Positions 1 to 5,274 of a DNA stretch of 6,899 bases are shown one piece after another; position 1 is the first letter of the stretch, and each line of letters opens with the position of its first letter. The DNA is from an uncultured Coriobacteriaceae bacterium (lineage in GTDB: Bacteria; Actinomycetota; Coriobacteriia; Coriobacteriales; QAMH01). The notes under the pieces were generated by a model. That model was not told where the DNA came from. It saw nothing but the letters and a program-made list of their open reading frames with translations, and did not search any database. The stretch lies in NCBI GenBank assembly GCA_902783175.1, contig CACZQA010000174.1:1-6899 (forward strand), in the 5' to 3' direction. The translations under genes and the position numbers were made by a program.

Positions 1-545
1 TGCCCGGAAACGTCGCTTGGCCCCTCGCGCTCGTCGGAGCCCAAGATGAGCGTCCAGAACGGCTCGGAGACCGAGACCTCCTGCTGGAGCTCTTCCTTGA
101 TGCCCGTGTCTTTGATGCTGATGGCGTTTTGCGTGTTGTTCCAGAACGCGAACGCAGCGCCGCCCAGCCCGCCAAAAACCAGCACGACCGCGGCAATCAC
201 CGCGATGGCGATCTTCCTCCCCCGGTGCGAGCGCTTCTTGTATGTGGCGCTGTCGCGCCGGTAGCGGGCAAGGTCTGCCTCGTCCGCGTGCCCCGATTGG
301 GCAGCAGCGGCGCCCTGGGCAGGCTGCTCGTCTCGCGGGGCGAAGGGGTCGAACGCATCTGCCGGCTCGCCGTGACGCACGGGCCCGTCGTAGCGCGCCG
401 CCGCCTCGGAATACTGCGCTGCGCCGGCATCCGCCCGAATGTGCGCCTCGATCATGCCCGTGTCGAGCGGCTGCAGGTTCTCCTCGTGCTCGCGCTTTGG
501 CGCGGAGCCTTTCGCCGAATGCTTTGGCGTGTAGTGTTTTGCCAC
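1..545 (-). CDS. LCP (LytR-CpsA-Psr) family protein, N-terminal part, runs off left edge
   Basis: Seen: 181 residues are readable from a GTG start at 545, with AGGAGA (551-556) 5 nt upstream; the gene continues past position 1. Residues 1-108 are hydrophilic, rich in Ala, Glu, Arg and Pro, and end in a basic patch (YKKRSHRGRK, 102-111). One membrane segment covers about 112-134. A short extracellular stretch leads to the start of a catalytic core with FWTLILGSDEREG (163-175). Family knowledge: LCP enzymes are membrane-anchored with the catalytic domain outside, and transfer glycopolymers from lipid carriers to peptidoglycan; their core opens with a hydrophobic strand and a GSDxR motif. The diagnostic downstream Arg residues and any C-terminal LytR_C domain lie outside the window. 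The cytosolic arm of about 110 residues is long, as is common in actinobacterial LCP proteins. It lies 9 nt after the HEAT-repeat gene, so the two are probably one operon. The family call is good; the substrate is unknown. Confidence 0.85.
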   Translation of the reverse strand, partial: MAKHYTPKHSAKGSAPKREHEENLQPLDTGMIEAHIRADAGAAQYSEAAARYDGPVRHGEPADAFDPFAPRDEQPAQGAAAAQSGHADEADLARYRRDSATYKKRSHRGRKIAIAVIAAVVLVFGGLGGAAFAFWNNTQNAISIKDTGIKEELQQEVSVSEPFWTLILGSDEREGPSDVSG

Positions 546-550
546 GTGAC

Positions 551-556
551 TCTCCT
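551..556 (-). promoter_or_regulatory. Ribosome-binding site that fixes the GTG start of the LCP gene
   Basis: On the minus strand AGGAGA precedes the GTG at 545 with a 5-nt spacer. It overlaps the TAG stop (555-557) of the HEAT-repeat gene, so termination and re-initiation may be coupled. The next in-frame ATG is 30 codons further in, so GTG is the supported start. Confidence 0.7.
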
Positions 557-1337
557 AGTGAAGCATTTCCAGCGCCTGGCTTGCCAGCTCGCGAATCGCC
601 TCGTCTTCGCTTTCCGCAAGCTCTTCGAGCGGCTCGATGGCCGCGAGGTCTCCAAAATGCGCAAGTGCCTCGATCGAGTAGCGCACCACCCACTCGTGCT
701 CGTCTTCGAGCAGGTCGAGCACGACACCAGTCGTCTGCTTGTCTGCGGGCAGGTGCCCGAGCGTCCACACGGACGCGGAGACGAGCGCTGCGAGCTCGTC
801 GTCGCCGCCACCGTATTCGTCGCTTGCGTTGAGCCGCGCGATGCGCGCCCGCTCGATGCACTCGTCGGACGTCGCGAGGTCAGAGCCCGCGATCGAGGCG
901 CGCTCGCCGAGCGCGGTCGCCGCAGTCGCGCGGTTGGCAACCGAATACGTCGCCTCCGCATCCTCCGGCGCGCCCGCAGGCAAACCGCCGTTGGAGACGA
1001 GCTCGATGAGCTTGTCGAAGCTGCGCGGCGTGGGGATCTGCCCGAGCGCCCAGATGCAGTTTTCCTGCACGCGCGCACTTGGGTCGGAGATGCCCTGGAC
1101 GAGCGCCTCGAACGCGCGGTCGTCGCCAAAGACGCCCAGCGCGGTCGCCGCCGCCATGCGGACCTCGTCGACCGGGTCGAATAGCGTCACGAGCGTAGGG
1201 GCGAACCCGCGTGGGTCGGAAATCTTGGCGAGACCCATCACAGCCATCGCGCGGGCCTGTGGGTCATCGTCTTTTGCAAGCTCGAGCAGGAGCTCGAGGC
1301 GGTCTTCGGACATGGATGAAGTGCTCATTTCCGTCAA
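555..1337 (-). CDS. HEAT-repeat (PBS-lyase-like) protein
   Basis: Seen: 260 residues, acidic and almost wholly helical by composition, with no signal peptide or membrane segment. HEAT-like units run at about residues 14-44, 45-74 and 75-115 (patterns such as DPQARAMAVMGLAKI, DEVRMAAATALGVFGD and SARVQENCIWALGQI). After a less regular stretch (116-180), more follow at about 181-211, 212-243 and 244-260 (WVVRYSIEALAHFGD, EAIRELASQALEML). Family knowledge: such solenoids are protein-interaction scaffolds; some relate to phycobilin lyases, but no pigment genes are near and that role is not implied. Start: TTG at 1337 has AGGAA (1347-1351) 9 nt upstream. In-frame ATGs at 1328 and 1313 are possible but lack a well-spaced ribosome-binding site. 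It sits 9 nt upstream of the LCP gene, so a link to envelope assembly is possible but not shown. Its partner and function are unknown. Confidence 0.85.
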   Translation of the reverse strand: MTEMSTSSMSEDRLELLLELAKDDDPQARAMAVMGLAKISDPRGFAPTLVTLFDPVDEVRMAAATALGVFGDDRAFEALVQGISDPSARVQENCIWALGQIPTPRSFDKLIELVSNGGLPAGAPEDAEATYSVANRATAATALGERASIAGSDLATSDECIERARIARLNASDEYGGGDDELAALVSASVWTLGHLPADKQTTGVVLDLLEDEHEWVVRYSIEALAHFGDLAAIEPLEELAESEDEAIRELASQALEMLH

Positions 1338-1361
1338 TATTCAGTATTCCTGACGAATATT
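1336..1361 (-). promoter_or_regulatory. Inverted repeat over the HEAT gene's ribosome-binding site and start
   Basis: AATATTC (1336-1342) and GAATATT (1355-1361) are 7-bp inverted arms separated by 12 bp. On the minus-strand transcript the AGGAA ribosome-binding site falls in the loop and the first bases of the proposed TTG start lie in the stem. It could be an operator in the divergent spacer or a translation-modulating hairpin. The stem is all A-T except one pair, so it is weak, and chance is possible in this AT-rich stretch. Confidence 0.3.
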
Positions 1362-1395
1362 ACGACAAAGCACGGCATATTTCGTGGATTTACGA

Positions 1396-1401
1396 TAGAA
1401 T
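1396..1401 (+). promoter_or_regulatory. Candidate -10 box for tRNA-Val
   Basis: TAGAAT lies 14 nt before the mature tRNA 5' end in the most AT-rich part of the window, giving a plausible short leader. No good -35 hexamer is found 16-18 bp upstream, so the call rests on the -10 match and position only. The same spacer must also carry the minus-strand HEAT/LCP promoter; TAATAT (minus strand, 1357-1362) is the best -10-like site for it, also without a clear -35. Confidence 0.35.
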
Positions 1402-1415
1402 CCCTTCGTACGTGC

Positions 1416-1490
1416 GGGCGATTGGCGCAGCGGGAGCGCAGGACCCTTACAAGGTCAAGGCCGCAGGTTCGAACCCTGCATCGCCCACCA
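1416..1490 (+). tRNA. tRNA-Val, anticodon UAC, CCA encoded
   Basis: A full cloverleaf can be folded by hand. The acceptor stem GGGCGAT/ATCGCCC (1416-1422 with 1480-1486) is perfect over 7 bp. The D stem is GCGC/GCGC (1425-1428 with 1436-1439). The anticodon loop CTTACAA (1446-1452) carries TAC at 1448-1450, read as Val for GUA and wobble codons. The variable loop has 5 nt (1458-1462). The T arm is GCAGG-TTCGAAC-CCTGC (1463-1479). The discriminator is A1487, followed by an encoded CCA (1488-1490). One oddity: the top pair of the anticodon stem (27-43, G1441 with A1457) is a G-A mismatch; the other four pairs are Watson-Crick. It has its own terminator 12 nt downstream. Confidence 0.95.
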
Positions 1491-1501
1491 CCATACCTGT
1501 G

Positions 1502-1535
1502 AAAGGCCGGCATCTACGCCGGCTTTTGTTGTTTT
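1502..1535 (+). terminator. Intrinsic terminator after tRNA-Val
   Basis: AAAGGCCGGC (1502-1511) pairs with GCCGGCTTTT (1518-1527) across a 6-nt loop: six G-C pairs, one G-U and three A-U. A T-rich run (1524-1535, interrupted by single Gs) follows. It ends transcription from the tRNA, and its T-run stops only 11 nt before the degV start codon. Confidence 0.85.
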
Positions 1536-1546
1536 GCGGAGCACCA

Positions 1547-2410
1547 ATGAGAAAAGTCCTGCTGAGCGCCGACAGCACCTGCGACCTGAGTCCCGAGCTC
1601 AAGGAGCGCTACCACGTCCATTACTATCCCTTCCATGTCATCTTCCGCGGCGTCGACCATCTGGACAACGTGGACATCCGCCCCGAAGACATCTTCGCAG
1701 GTTACCGCGAGGACGGCAGCCTGCCCAAGACCTCGGCCATCAACGTGCAGGAATACCTGGATTACTTCGCGCCCTTCGTCGAGCAGGGCTACGACATCGT
1801 GCACCTCAACCTGGGCGCGGCACTGTCGAGTGCGCACGTGCATGCCGTCGAGGCCGCCCGTCAGCTCGGGCACGTCTATGCGATAGACAGCCGTAACCTC
1901 TCGACCGGCATCGGGCAGCTCGTCATCCGAGCCGGGCGCATGATCGAGCAGGGAATGGGCGCCGAGGAGGTAGCTCGGCATGTCGAGGAGCTGCGCGGAC
2001 ACGTGCACTCGTCGTTCGTGCTGGACACCATGGACTTTCTCGCCGCGGGCGGGCGCTGCCCGCAGCTACTCGCCTACGTGGGCAAGATGGTCAAGTTCCA
2101 CCCGTCGATCGTCGTCGACAACACGGACGGCTCGATGAGCCTGGGCAAGCTCTACCGCGGCAAGCCCGTCCGCGTGCTGCCCCGCTACGTCGCAGACACG
2201 CTCGGACGCTACCACGACCTCGAGCTCGACGACATCTTCATCACGCACTCCGGCATAGAGGGGCAGCTCGTGGAGCTCGTGCGCGCCGCGATCGAAGAGC
2301 AGGCGCACTTCGAGCGCATCCACGTGACGCAGGCGAGCTGCACCATCTCGAGCCACTGCGGTCCCAACACGCTCGGTATCTTGTTCACCACGAAAAGCGC
2401 CTGCGCATAG
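1547..2410 (+). CDS. DegV family (FakB-type) fatty-acid-binding protein
   Basis: Seen: 287 residues, the usual DegV length of about 280-290. The start is ATG 1547, with GGAG (1538-1541) 5 nt upstream; the frame stays open upstream through the tRNA but that is not coding. Family landmarks in order: SADSTCDL (7-14), PKTSAIN (60-66), LSSAHVHAVEAA (93-104), YAIDSRNLSTGIGQL (111-125), LDTMDFLAAGGRC (159-171) and ISSHCGPNTLGILF (267-280). Family knowledge: DegV proteins such as staphylococcal FakB bind a fatty acid between two domains and present it to the kinase FakA, whose acyl-phosphate product enters phospholipid synthesis. The FakB carboxylate network uses Thr, Ser and His; T62, S94 or S95, and H270 are the apparent equivalents. 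No fakA partner is in the window. The protein is cytosolic and appears to be a single gene after the tRNA terminator. Which acyl chain it binds cannot be read here. Confidence 0.92.
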   Translation: MRKVLLSADSTCDLSPELKERYHVHYYPFHVIFRGVDHLDNVDIRPEDIFAGYREDGSLPKTSAINVQEYLDYFAPFVEQGYDIVHLNLGAALSSAHVHAVEAARQLGHVYAIDSRNLSTGIGQLVIRAGRMIEQGMGAEEVARHVEELRGHVHSSFVLDTMDFLAAGGRCPQLLAYVGKMVKFHPSIVVDNTDGSMSLGKLYRGKPVRVLPRYVADTLGRYHDLELDDIFITHSGIEGQLVELVRAAIEEQAHFERIHVTQASCTISSHCGPNTLGILFTTKSACA

Positions 2411-2425
2411 GGGCCAAACGGCGCG

Positions 2426-2457
2426 GTGAGCGGGGCGTGCAGTGCTATCCTGCTCAC
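2426..2457 (+). terminator. Weak terminator-like inverted repeat after degV
   Basis: GTGAGC (2426-2431) and GCTCAC (2452-2457) form a 6-bp stem with a 20-nt loop. A competing GCAG/CTGC stem (2439-2442 with 2450-2453) uses part of the same region. A short ATTTT lies 6 nt later. This is a poor terminator by form; it may attenuate read-through into the malic enzyme gene or mean nothing. Confidence 0.25.
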
Positions 2458-2458
2458 G

Positions 2459-2471
2459 TGTGATTTTCACA
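2459..2471 (+). promoter_or_regulatory. Candidate operator upstream of malic enzyme
   Basis: TGTGA-TTT-TCACA is a perfect 5-bp-arm palindrome placed 19 nt before the malic enzyme ATG. The half-sites resemble those of CRP and of the redox sensor Rex, but both normally have six bases between TGTGA and TCACA, not three. The regulator is therefore unidentified. TATCCT (2445-2450) just upstream could be a -10 box, though no -35 is apparent; a protein bound at the palindrome would sit just after the expected transcription start. Confidence 0.3.
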
Positions 2472-2490
2472 TTCAGCTGAAAGGGAAAGC

Positions 2491-3663
2491 ATGGATTTTT
2501 ACGAAGAGGCGCTCAAGCGTCATGAGGCCCATCACGGCAAGGTCGAAGTAGTCAGCAAGCTGCCCATCGAGACGCAGGACGACCTTTCCGTCGCGTACAC
2601 CCCCGGCGTGGCAGAGCCCTGCCGGAAGATCGCCGAGAACCCCGACGACGCCTACCGCTACACCTGCAAGGCAAACACCATCGCGGTCGTCTCGAACGGG
2701 ACCGCCGTCTTGGGCCTGGGCAACATCGGCGCCACCGCGTCACTGCCCGTCATGGAGGGCAAGTCCGTGCTGTTCAAGCGCTTTGGCGGGGTCGACGCCT
2801 TCCCCGTCTGCATCGACGCGAAAACCCCCGAAGAGGTCATCCAAGCGGTGCGCTTCATCGCCCCGACCTTCGGCGGCATCAACCTCGAGGACATCAAGTC
2901 GCCCGACTGCTTCAAGATCGAGCAGACGCTCGAAAAGGAGCTCGACATCCCCGTCTTCCACGACGACCAGCACGGCACGGCCATCGTCGTGACCGCCGCG
3001 TTCTTGAACGCGCTCAAGGTAGTCGGCAAGGAAATCGGCGACGTCAAGGTCGTGCTCAACGGCCCCGGCGCAGCGGGAACCGCCATCATCAAGATGCTGC
3101 TGCACGCGGGCGTGAAAAACATCATCGCATGCGACCGTCACGGCGCGATCTACAAGAACCGCGAGTGGAACAAGGACCACAAGATCGAGCTGGCAGAAAT
3201 CACCAACCCCGAGCAGCTCAAAGGCGAGCTCGCCGACGTCTTGCCAGGTGCCGACGTGTTCATCGGCGTGTCCACCGCCGGCGCGCTGAGCACCGAGATG
3301 ATCAAGACGATGGCGAGCGACCCGATCGTGTTCGCCATGGCCAACCCCGTTCCAGAGATCGGCTACGACGACGCGAAGGCCGCGGGCGTCGCCGTCATGG
3401 GCACGGGCCGCTCCGACAAGCCCAACCAGATCAACAACCTGCTGTGCTTCCCGGGCATCTTCAAGGGCGCCCTGTCTGTCCGTGCGCGCGACATCAACTA
3501 CGAGATGAAGCTCGCCGCCGCGTACGCGATTGCCGACCTGGTGACCGACGACAAGCGCAGCCCCGAGTACATCATCCCGAGCGCGCTCGACCCGCAGGTC
3601 GCCGAGGCCGTGGCCACCGCCGTCGCGAAGGCCGCCAAAGAGACGGGCGTCGCCCGCATCTAG
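2491..3663 (+). CDS. NAD-type malic enzyme (malate oxidoreductase, decarboxylating), small form
   Basis: Seen: 390 residues, the length of the short bacterial malic enzymes that lack the phosphotransacetylase-like extension. ATG 2491 has AAGGGA (2481-2486) 4 nt upstream. N-terminal malic domain, about 15-150: VAYTPGVAEPC with the catalytic Tyr36, GLGNIGATASLPVMEGK with catalytic Lys91, and NLEDIK with metal ligands Glu133 and Asp134. HDDQHGTA (157-164) supplies the third acidic ligand. The Rossmann domain, about 165-385, has NGPGAAG (190-196), then IIACD with Asp215 at the end of the second strand, which favours NAD over NADP; later come ANPVPEI (284-290) and PNQINN (311-316). Reaction: (S)-malate + NAD to pyruvate + CO2 + NADH, cytosolic. 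The fumarase genes downstream supply or consume its malate. Direction in vivo is not shown. Cofactor preference is inferred from one residue. Confidence 0.93.
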   Translation: MDFYEEALKRHEAHHGKVEVVSKLPIETQDDLSVAYTPGVAEPCRKIAENPDDAYRYTCKANTIAVVSNGTAVLGLGNIGATASLPVMEGKSVLFKRFGGVDAFPVCIDAKTPEEVIQAVRFIAPTFGGINLEDIKSPDCFKIEQTLEKELDIPVFHDDQHGTAIVVTAAFLNALKVVGKEIGDVKVVLNGPGAAGTAIIKMLLHAGVKNIIACDRHGAIYKNREWNKDHKIELAEITNPEQLKGELADVLPGADVFIGVSTAGALSTEMIKTMASDPIVFAMANPVPEIGYDDAKAAGVAVMGTGRSDKPNQINNLLCFPGIFKGALSVRARDINYEMKLAAAYAIADLVTDDKRSPEYIIPSALDPQVAEAVATAVAKAAKETGVARI

Positions 3664-3688
3664 CGTCCCCAGCAGTTACGACCCCCAT

Positions 3689-3722
3689 ATGACACGAGGG
3701 GCCGTGGGTATCGTGTCATTTT
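3689..3722 (+). terminator. Intrinsic terminator after malic enzyme, copy 1
   Basis: ATGACACGA (3689-3697) pairs perfectly with TCGTGTCAT (3711-3719) over 9 bp around a 13-nt loop, followed by T residues to 3722. The T-run is short (four Ts, then G). An alternative pairing upstream of the loop is possible: ACG and CCCC (3678-3685) with GGGG and CGT (3698-3705), one mismatch. That would free the left arm and act like an anti-terminator; this is speculative. Confidence 0.65.
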
Positions 3723-3754
3723 GAGACGAGGGGCCGTGGGTATCGTGTCATTTT
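3691..3754 (+). repeat. Two tandem 32-bp direct repeats, 31 of 32 identical
   Basis: 3691-3722 and 3723-3754 are consecutive copies with no spacer, differing only at their third base. Each copy holds one inverted-repeat pair, and the loop sequence (GGGGCCGTGGGTA) is conserved as exactly as the arms. This points to recent duplication of the whole unit, or to a dispersed palindromic element, rather than independent selection for hairpins. Confidence 0.9.
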
Positions 3755-3755
3755 T
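3723..3755 (+). terminator. Intrinsic terminator, tandem copy 2 with one stem mismatch
   Basis: The same unit is repeated immediately: GAGACGA (3723-3729) with TCGTGTC (3743-3749), the same 13-nt loop, then five Ts (3751-3755). One base differs from copy 1 (G3725 in place of C3693), which puts a G-G mismatch in the stem and weakens it. Its flanking T-run is longer than that of copy 1. Confidence 0.5.
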
Positions 3756-3782
3756 GCGGCAAAGGGCCCGTCCCTTTGCCGC
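3756..3782 (+). promoter_or_regulatory. Perfect 11-bp hairpin in the fumarase leader
   Basis: GCGGCAAAGGG (3756-3766) pairs without mismatch to CCCTTTGCCGC (3772-3782) across the 5-nt loop CCCGT. It begins at the base after the T-run of the second terminator and ends 6 nt before the GGAAGG ribosome-binding site (3789-3794). No T-run follows it, so it is not an ordinary terminator on this strand. It may protect the 5' end of a processed fumarase mRNA or tune translation. Confidence 0.6.
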
Positions 3783-3805
3783 GCGGGCGGAAGGGCAACC
3801 CCACC

Positions 3806-4648
3806 ATGAGAACAATCCAAGCGAAGGACGTGACGCGTGCCGTCGCGCAGATGTGCATCAAGGCAAACTGCACGCTGCAAGACGACGTGGTCAGCTGCCT
3901 TGAGCGCGCGCGCCACGAGGAGCCGTGGCCCGTCGCGCAGGCGACGCTCGACACCATCCTCGAAAACGTGCGCATCGCCAAGACCGACAACGTCCCGCTG
4001 TGCCAGGACACCGGCATGGCCTGCGTTTTCGTCGAGCTCGGCAAGGACGTGCGCATCGAGGGAGGCAACCTGCGTTCCGCCATCGACGAGGGCGTGCGCC
4101 GCGGCTACACGGACGGCTACCTGCGCAAGTCGATGGTCGCCGATCCGCTGCGCCGCGAGAACACCAAAGACAACACGCCCGCGCTCATCACCTTCGACGT
4201 CGTTTCTGGTGACTCGCTCAAGATCGCCCTCGCCCCCAAGGGCGCCGGCTCCGAGAACATGGGCATGCTCAAGATGCTCAAGCCCGCCGACGGCGTTGAG
4301 GGCGTGAAGGACTTCGTGCTCGAGGCCGTGCGCCACGCCGGGCCCAACCCCTGCCCGCCCATCGTCGTGGGCGTTGGCATCGGAGGCAACTTCGACCACG
4401 TGGCAAGTCTTGCCAAGCGCGCGCTCGTGCGCCCGCTGAGCCAGCCGAACCCCGACCCGTTCTACGCGGCGCTCGAAGGCGAGCTCCTCGACGCCATCAA
4501 CGCCTTTGGCACGGGACCTGCCGGATTTGGCGGCAAGACCACCGCACTCGCCGTCCACATCGAGCAGATGCCCACGCACATCGCGTGTTTGCCCGTCGCC
4601 GTCAACATCAACTGCCACGTCGCCCGGCACGAAGAGGTGGTGCTGTAA
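3806..4648 (+). CDS. Class I fumarate hydratase, alpha subunit
   Basis: Seen: 280 residues, typical for the alpha chain of two-subunit class I fumarases and L(+)-tartrate dehydratases. ATG 3806 is chosen because GGAAGG (3789-3794) lies upstream, although 11 nt is a wide spacing; a longer TTG start at 3776 would lie in the leader hairpin. Landmarks: PLCQDTGMACVF (64-75) with Cys66, GAGSENMGMLKML (147-159), AGPNPCPPIVVGVGIGG (178-194) with Cys183, GFGGKTTALAV (240-250) and NINCHVARH (267-275) with Cys270. Family knowledge: three Cys hold an oxygen-labile [4Fe-4S] cluster that activates substrate; Cys66, Cys183 and probably Cys270 fill this role, with Cys261 a less likely alternative. Reaction: fumarate + water to (S)-malate, in the cytosol with the beta subunit. 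Tartrate dehydratase is the main alternative; the malic enzyme next door favours fumarase. An iron-sulfur fumarase fits an anaerobe. Confidence 0.9.
   Translation: MRTIQAKDVTRAVAQMCIKANCTLQDDVVSCLERARHEEPWPVAQATLDTILENVRIAKTDNVPLCQDTGMACVFVELGKDVRIEGGNLRSAIDEGVRRGYTDGYLRKSMVADPLRRENTKDNTPALITFDVVSGDSLKIALAPKGAGSENMGMLKMLKPADGVEGVKDFVLEAVRHAGPNPCPPIVVGVGIGGNFDHVASLAKRALVRPLSQPNPDPFYAALEGELLDAINAFGTGPAGFGGKTTALAVHIEQMPTHIACLPVAVNINCHVARHEEVVL
4634..4640 (+). promoter_or_regulatory. Ribosome-binding site for the fumarase beta subunit
   Basis: GAGGTGG lies inside the last codons of the alpha gene, 7 nt before the ATG at 4648. With the TAATG stop-start overlap this supports coupled translation and equal subunit supply. 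Confidence 0.6.
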
Positions 4649-5214
4649 TGTCCGAGACCCGCAAGCTCGCAGGGACGATCGACGAGAAGACCGCGCAATC
4701 GCTGCACGCCGGCGACCAGGTGCTTTTTACCGGCACCGTGTACGTGGCGCGCGATGCTGCGCACAAGCGCCTGATCGACCTGCTCGACGCCGGCGAGGAG
4801 CTGCCGTTTCCCGTTGAGAACGCCATCATCTACTACGCCGGCCCCGCGCCCGCAAAGCCCGGCCAGGTCATCGGGCCGTGCGGCCCGACGTCCAGCTACC
4901 GCATGGACCCGTATGCCCCGCGCCTGCTCGACCTGGGCGTCCGCGCGATGATCGGCAAGGGGGCGCGCAGCCAAAGCGTCATCGACGCCATCGTCCGCAA
5001 CCACTGCGTGTACTTTGCCGCCGTGGGCGGGGCCGCCGCCTACATCGCCAAGTCGATCGCGTCCGCACAGGTCGTCGCCTACGAGGACCTGGGGACCGAG
5101 GCCATCCGCAAGCTCGAGGTCGTGGACATGCCGCTCACCGTCGCCATCGACTGCACGGGCGGCAACGTCTACACGCAGGGCCCCGCCGCCTACCTCGCCT
5201 CCACCGCCCGCTAG
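4648..5214 (+). CDS. Class I fumarate hydratase, beta subunit
   Basis: Seen: 188 residues, the normal size of the separate beta chain, which corresponds to the C-terminal domain of single-chain FumA. Its ATG shares one base with the alpha stop (TAATG, 4646-4650). Landmarks: LHAGDQVLFTGTVYVARDAAHKR (19-41), IIYYAGPAP (60-68), IGPCGPTSSYRMD (75-87), MIGKG (101-105) and VGGAAAYIA (126-134). Family knowledge: the GPT-S-RMD loop and the RDAAHKR stretch form the substrate carboxylate-binding and catalytic part that closes over the alpha-subunit cluster. The chain has no cluster-binding Cys motif of its own, as expected. A tartrate dehydratase beta subunit would look alike; the call follows the alpha subunit and the malic enzyme context. 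Confidence 0.9.
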   Translation: MSETRKLAGTIDEKTAQSLHAGDQVLFTGTVYVARDAAHKRLIDLLDAGEELPFPVENAIIYYAGPAPAKPGQVIGPCGPTSSYRMDPYAPRLLDLGVRAMIGKGARSQSVIDAIVRNHCVYFAAVGGAAAYIAKSIASAQVVAYEDLGTEAIRKLEVVDMPLTVAIDCTGGNVYTQGPAAYLASTAR

Positions 5215-5274
5215 ACGTGGTACGCCCGCGCCCCGCACGCACCAGCCGAACAGAAGCCGAAAGAAGCGCACTCC

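Noticed and set aside
129..1184. A 351-codon plus-strand open frame opposite the LCP and HEAT genes
   Set aside because: It is Arg, Val and Leu rich with no recognisable motif, and lies antisense to two genes with clear family features and ribosome-binding sites.
1211..1546. Upstream extension of the degV reading frame
   Set aside because: The frame stays open by chance through the HEAT antisense strand, the tRNA and its terminator. ATG 1547 has a good ribosome-binding site and gives the normal DegV length and N-terminus.
3721..3749. A promoter made of TTGAGA (3721-3726) and TATCGT (3741-3746) for fumarase
   Set aside because: The spacer would be only 14 bp, too short for a standard sigma-70-type promoter, and both boxes arise from the duplicated terminator sequence.
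3691..3782. A CRISPR array or small mobile element suggested by repeats
   Set aside because: There are only two repeat units with no spacers between them, no cas genes, and no transposase or target-site duplication. The units have terminator form.
3716..4630. A 304-codon minus-strand open frame opposite fumarase alpha
   Set aside because: It has shadow composition (Ala, Val, Asp, His, Gly), no motif, and fully overlaps a well-supported fumarase subunit.
5215..5274. A terminator or promoter between fumarase beta and the antiporter
   Set aside because: The 60-nt gap shows no stem with a T-run and no -10/-35 pair; only a weak purine-rich ribosome-binding site is visible.
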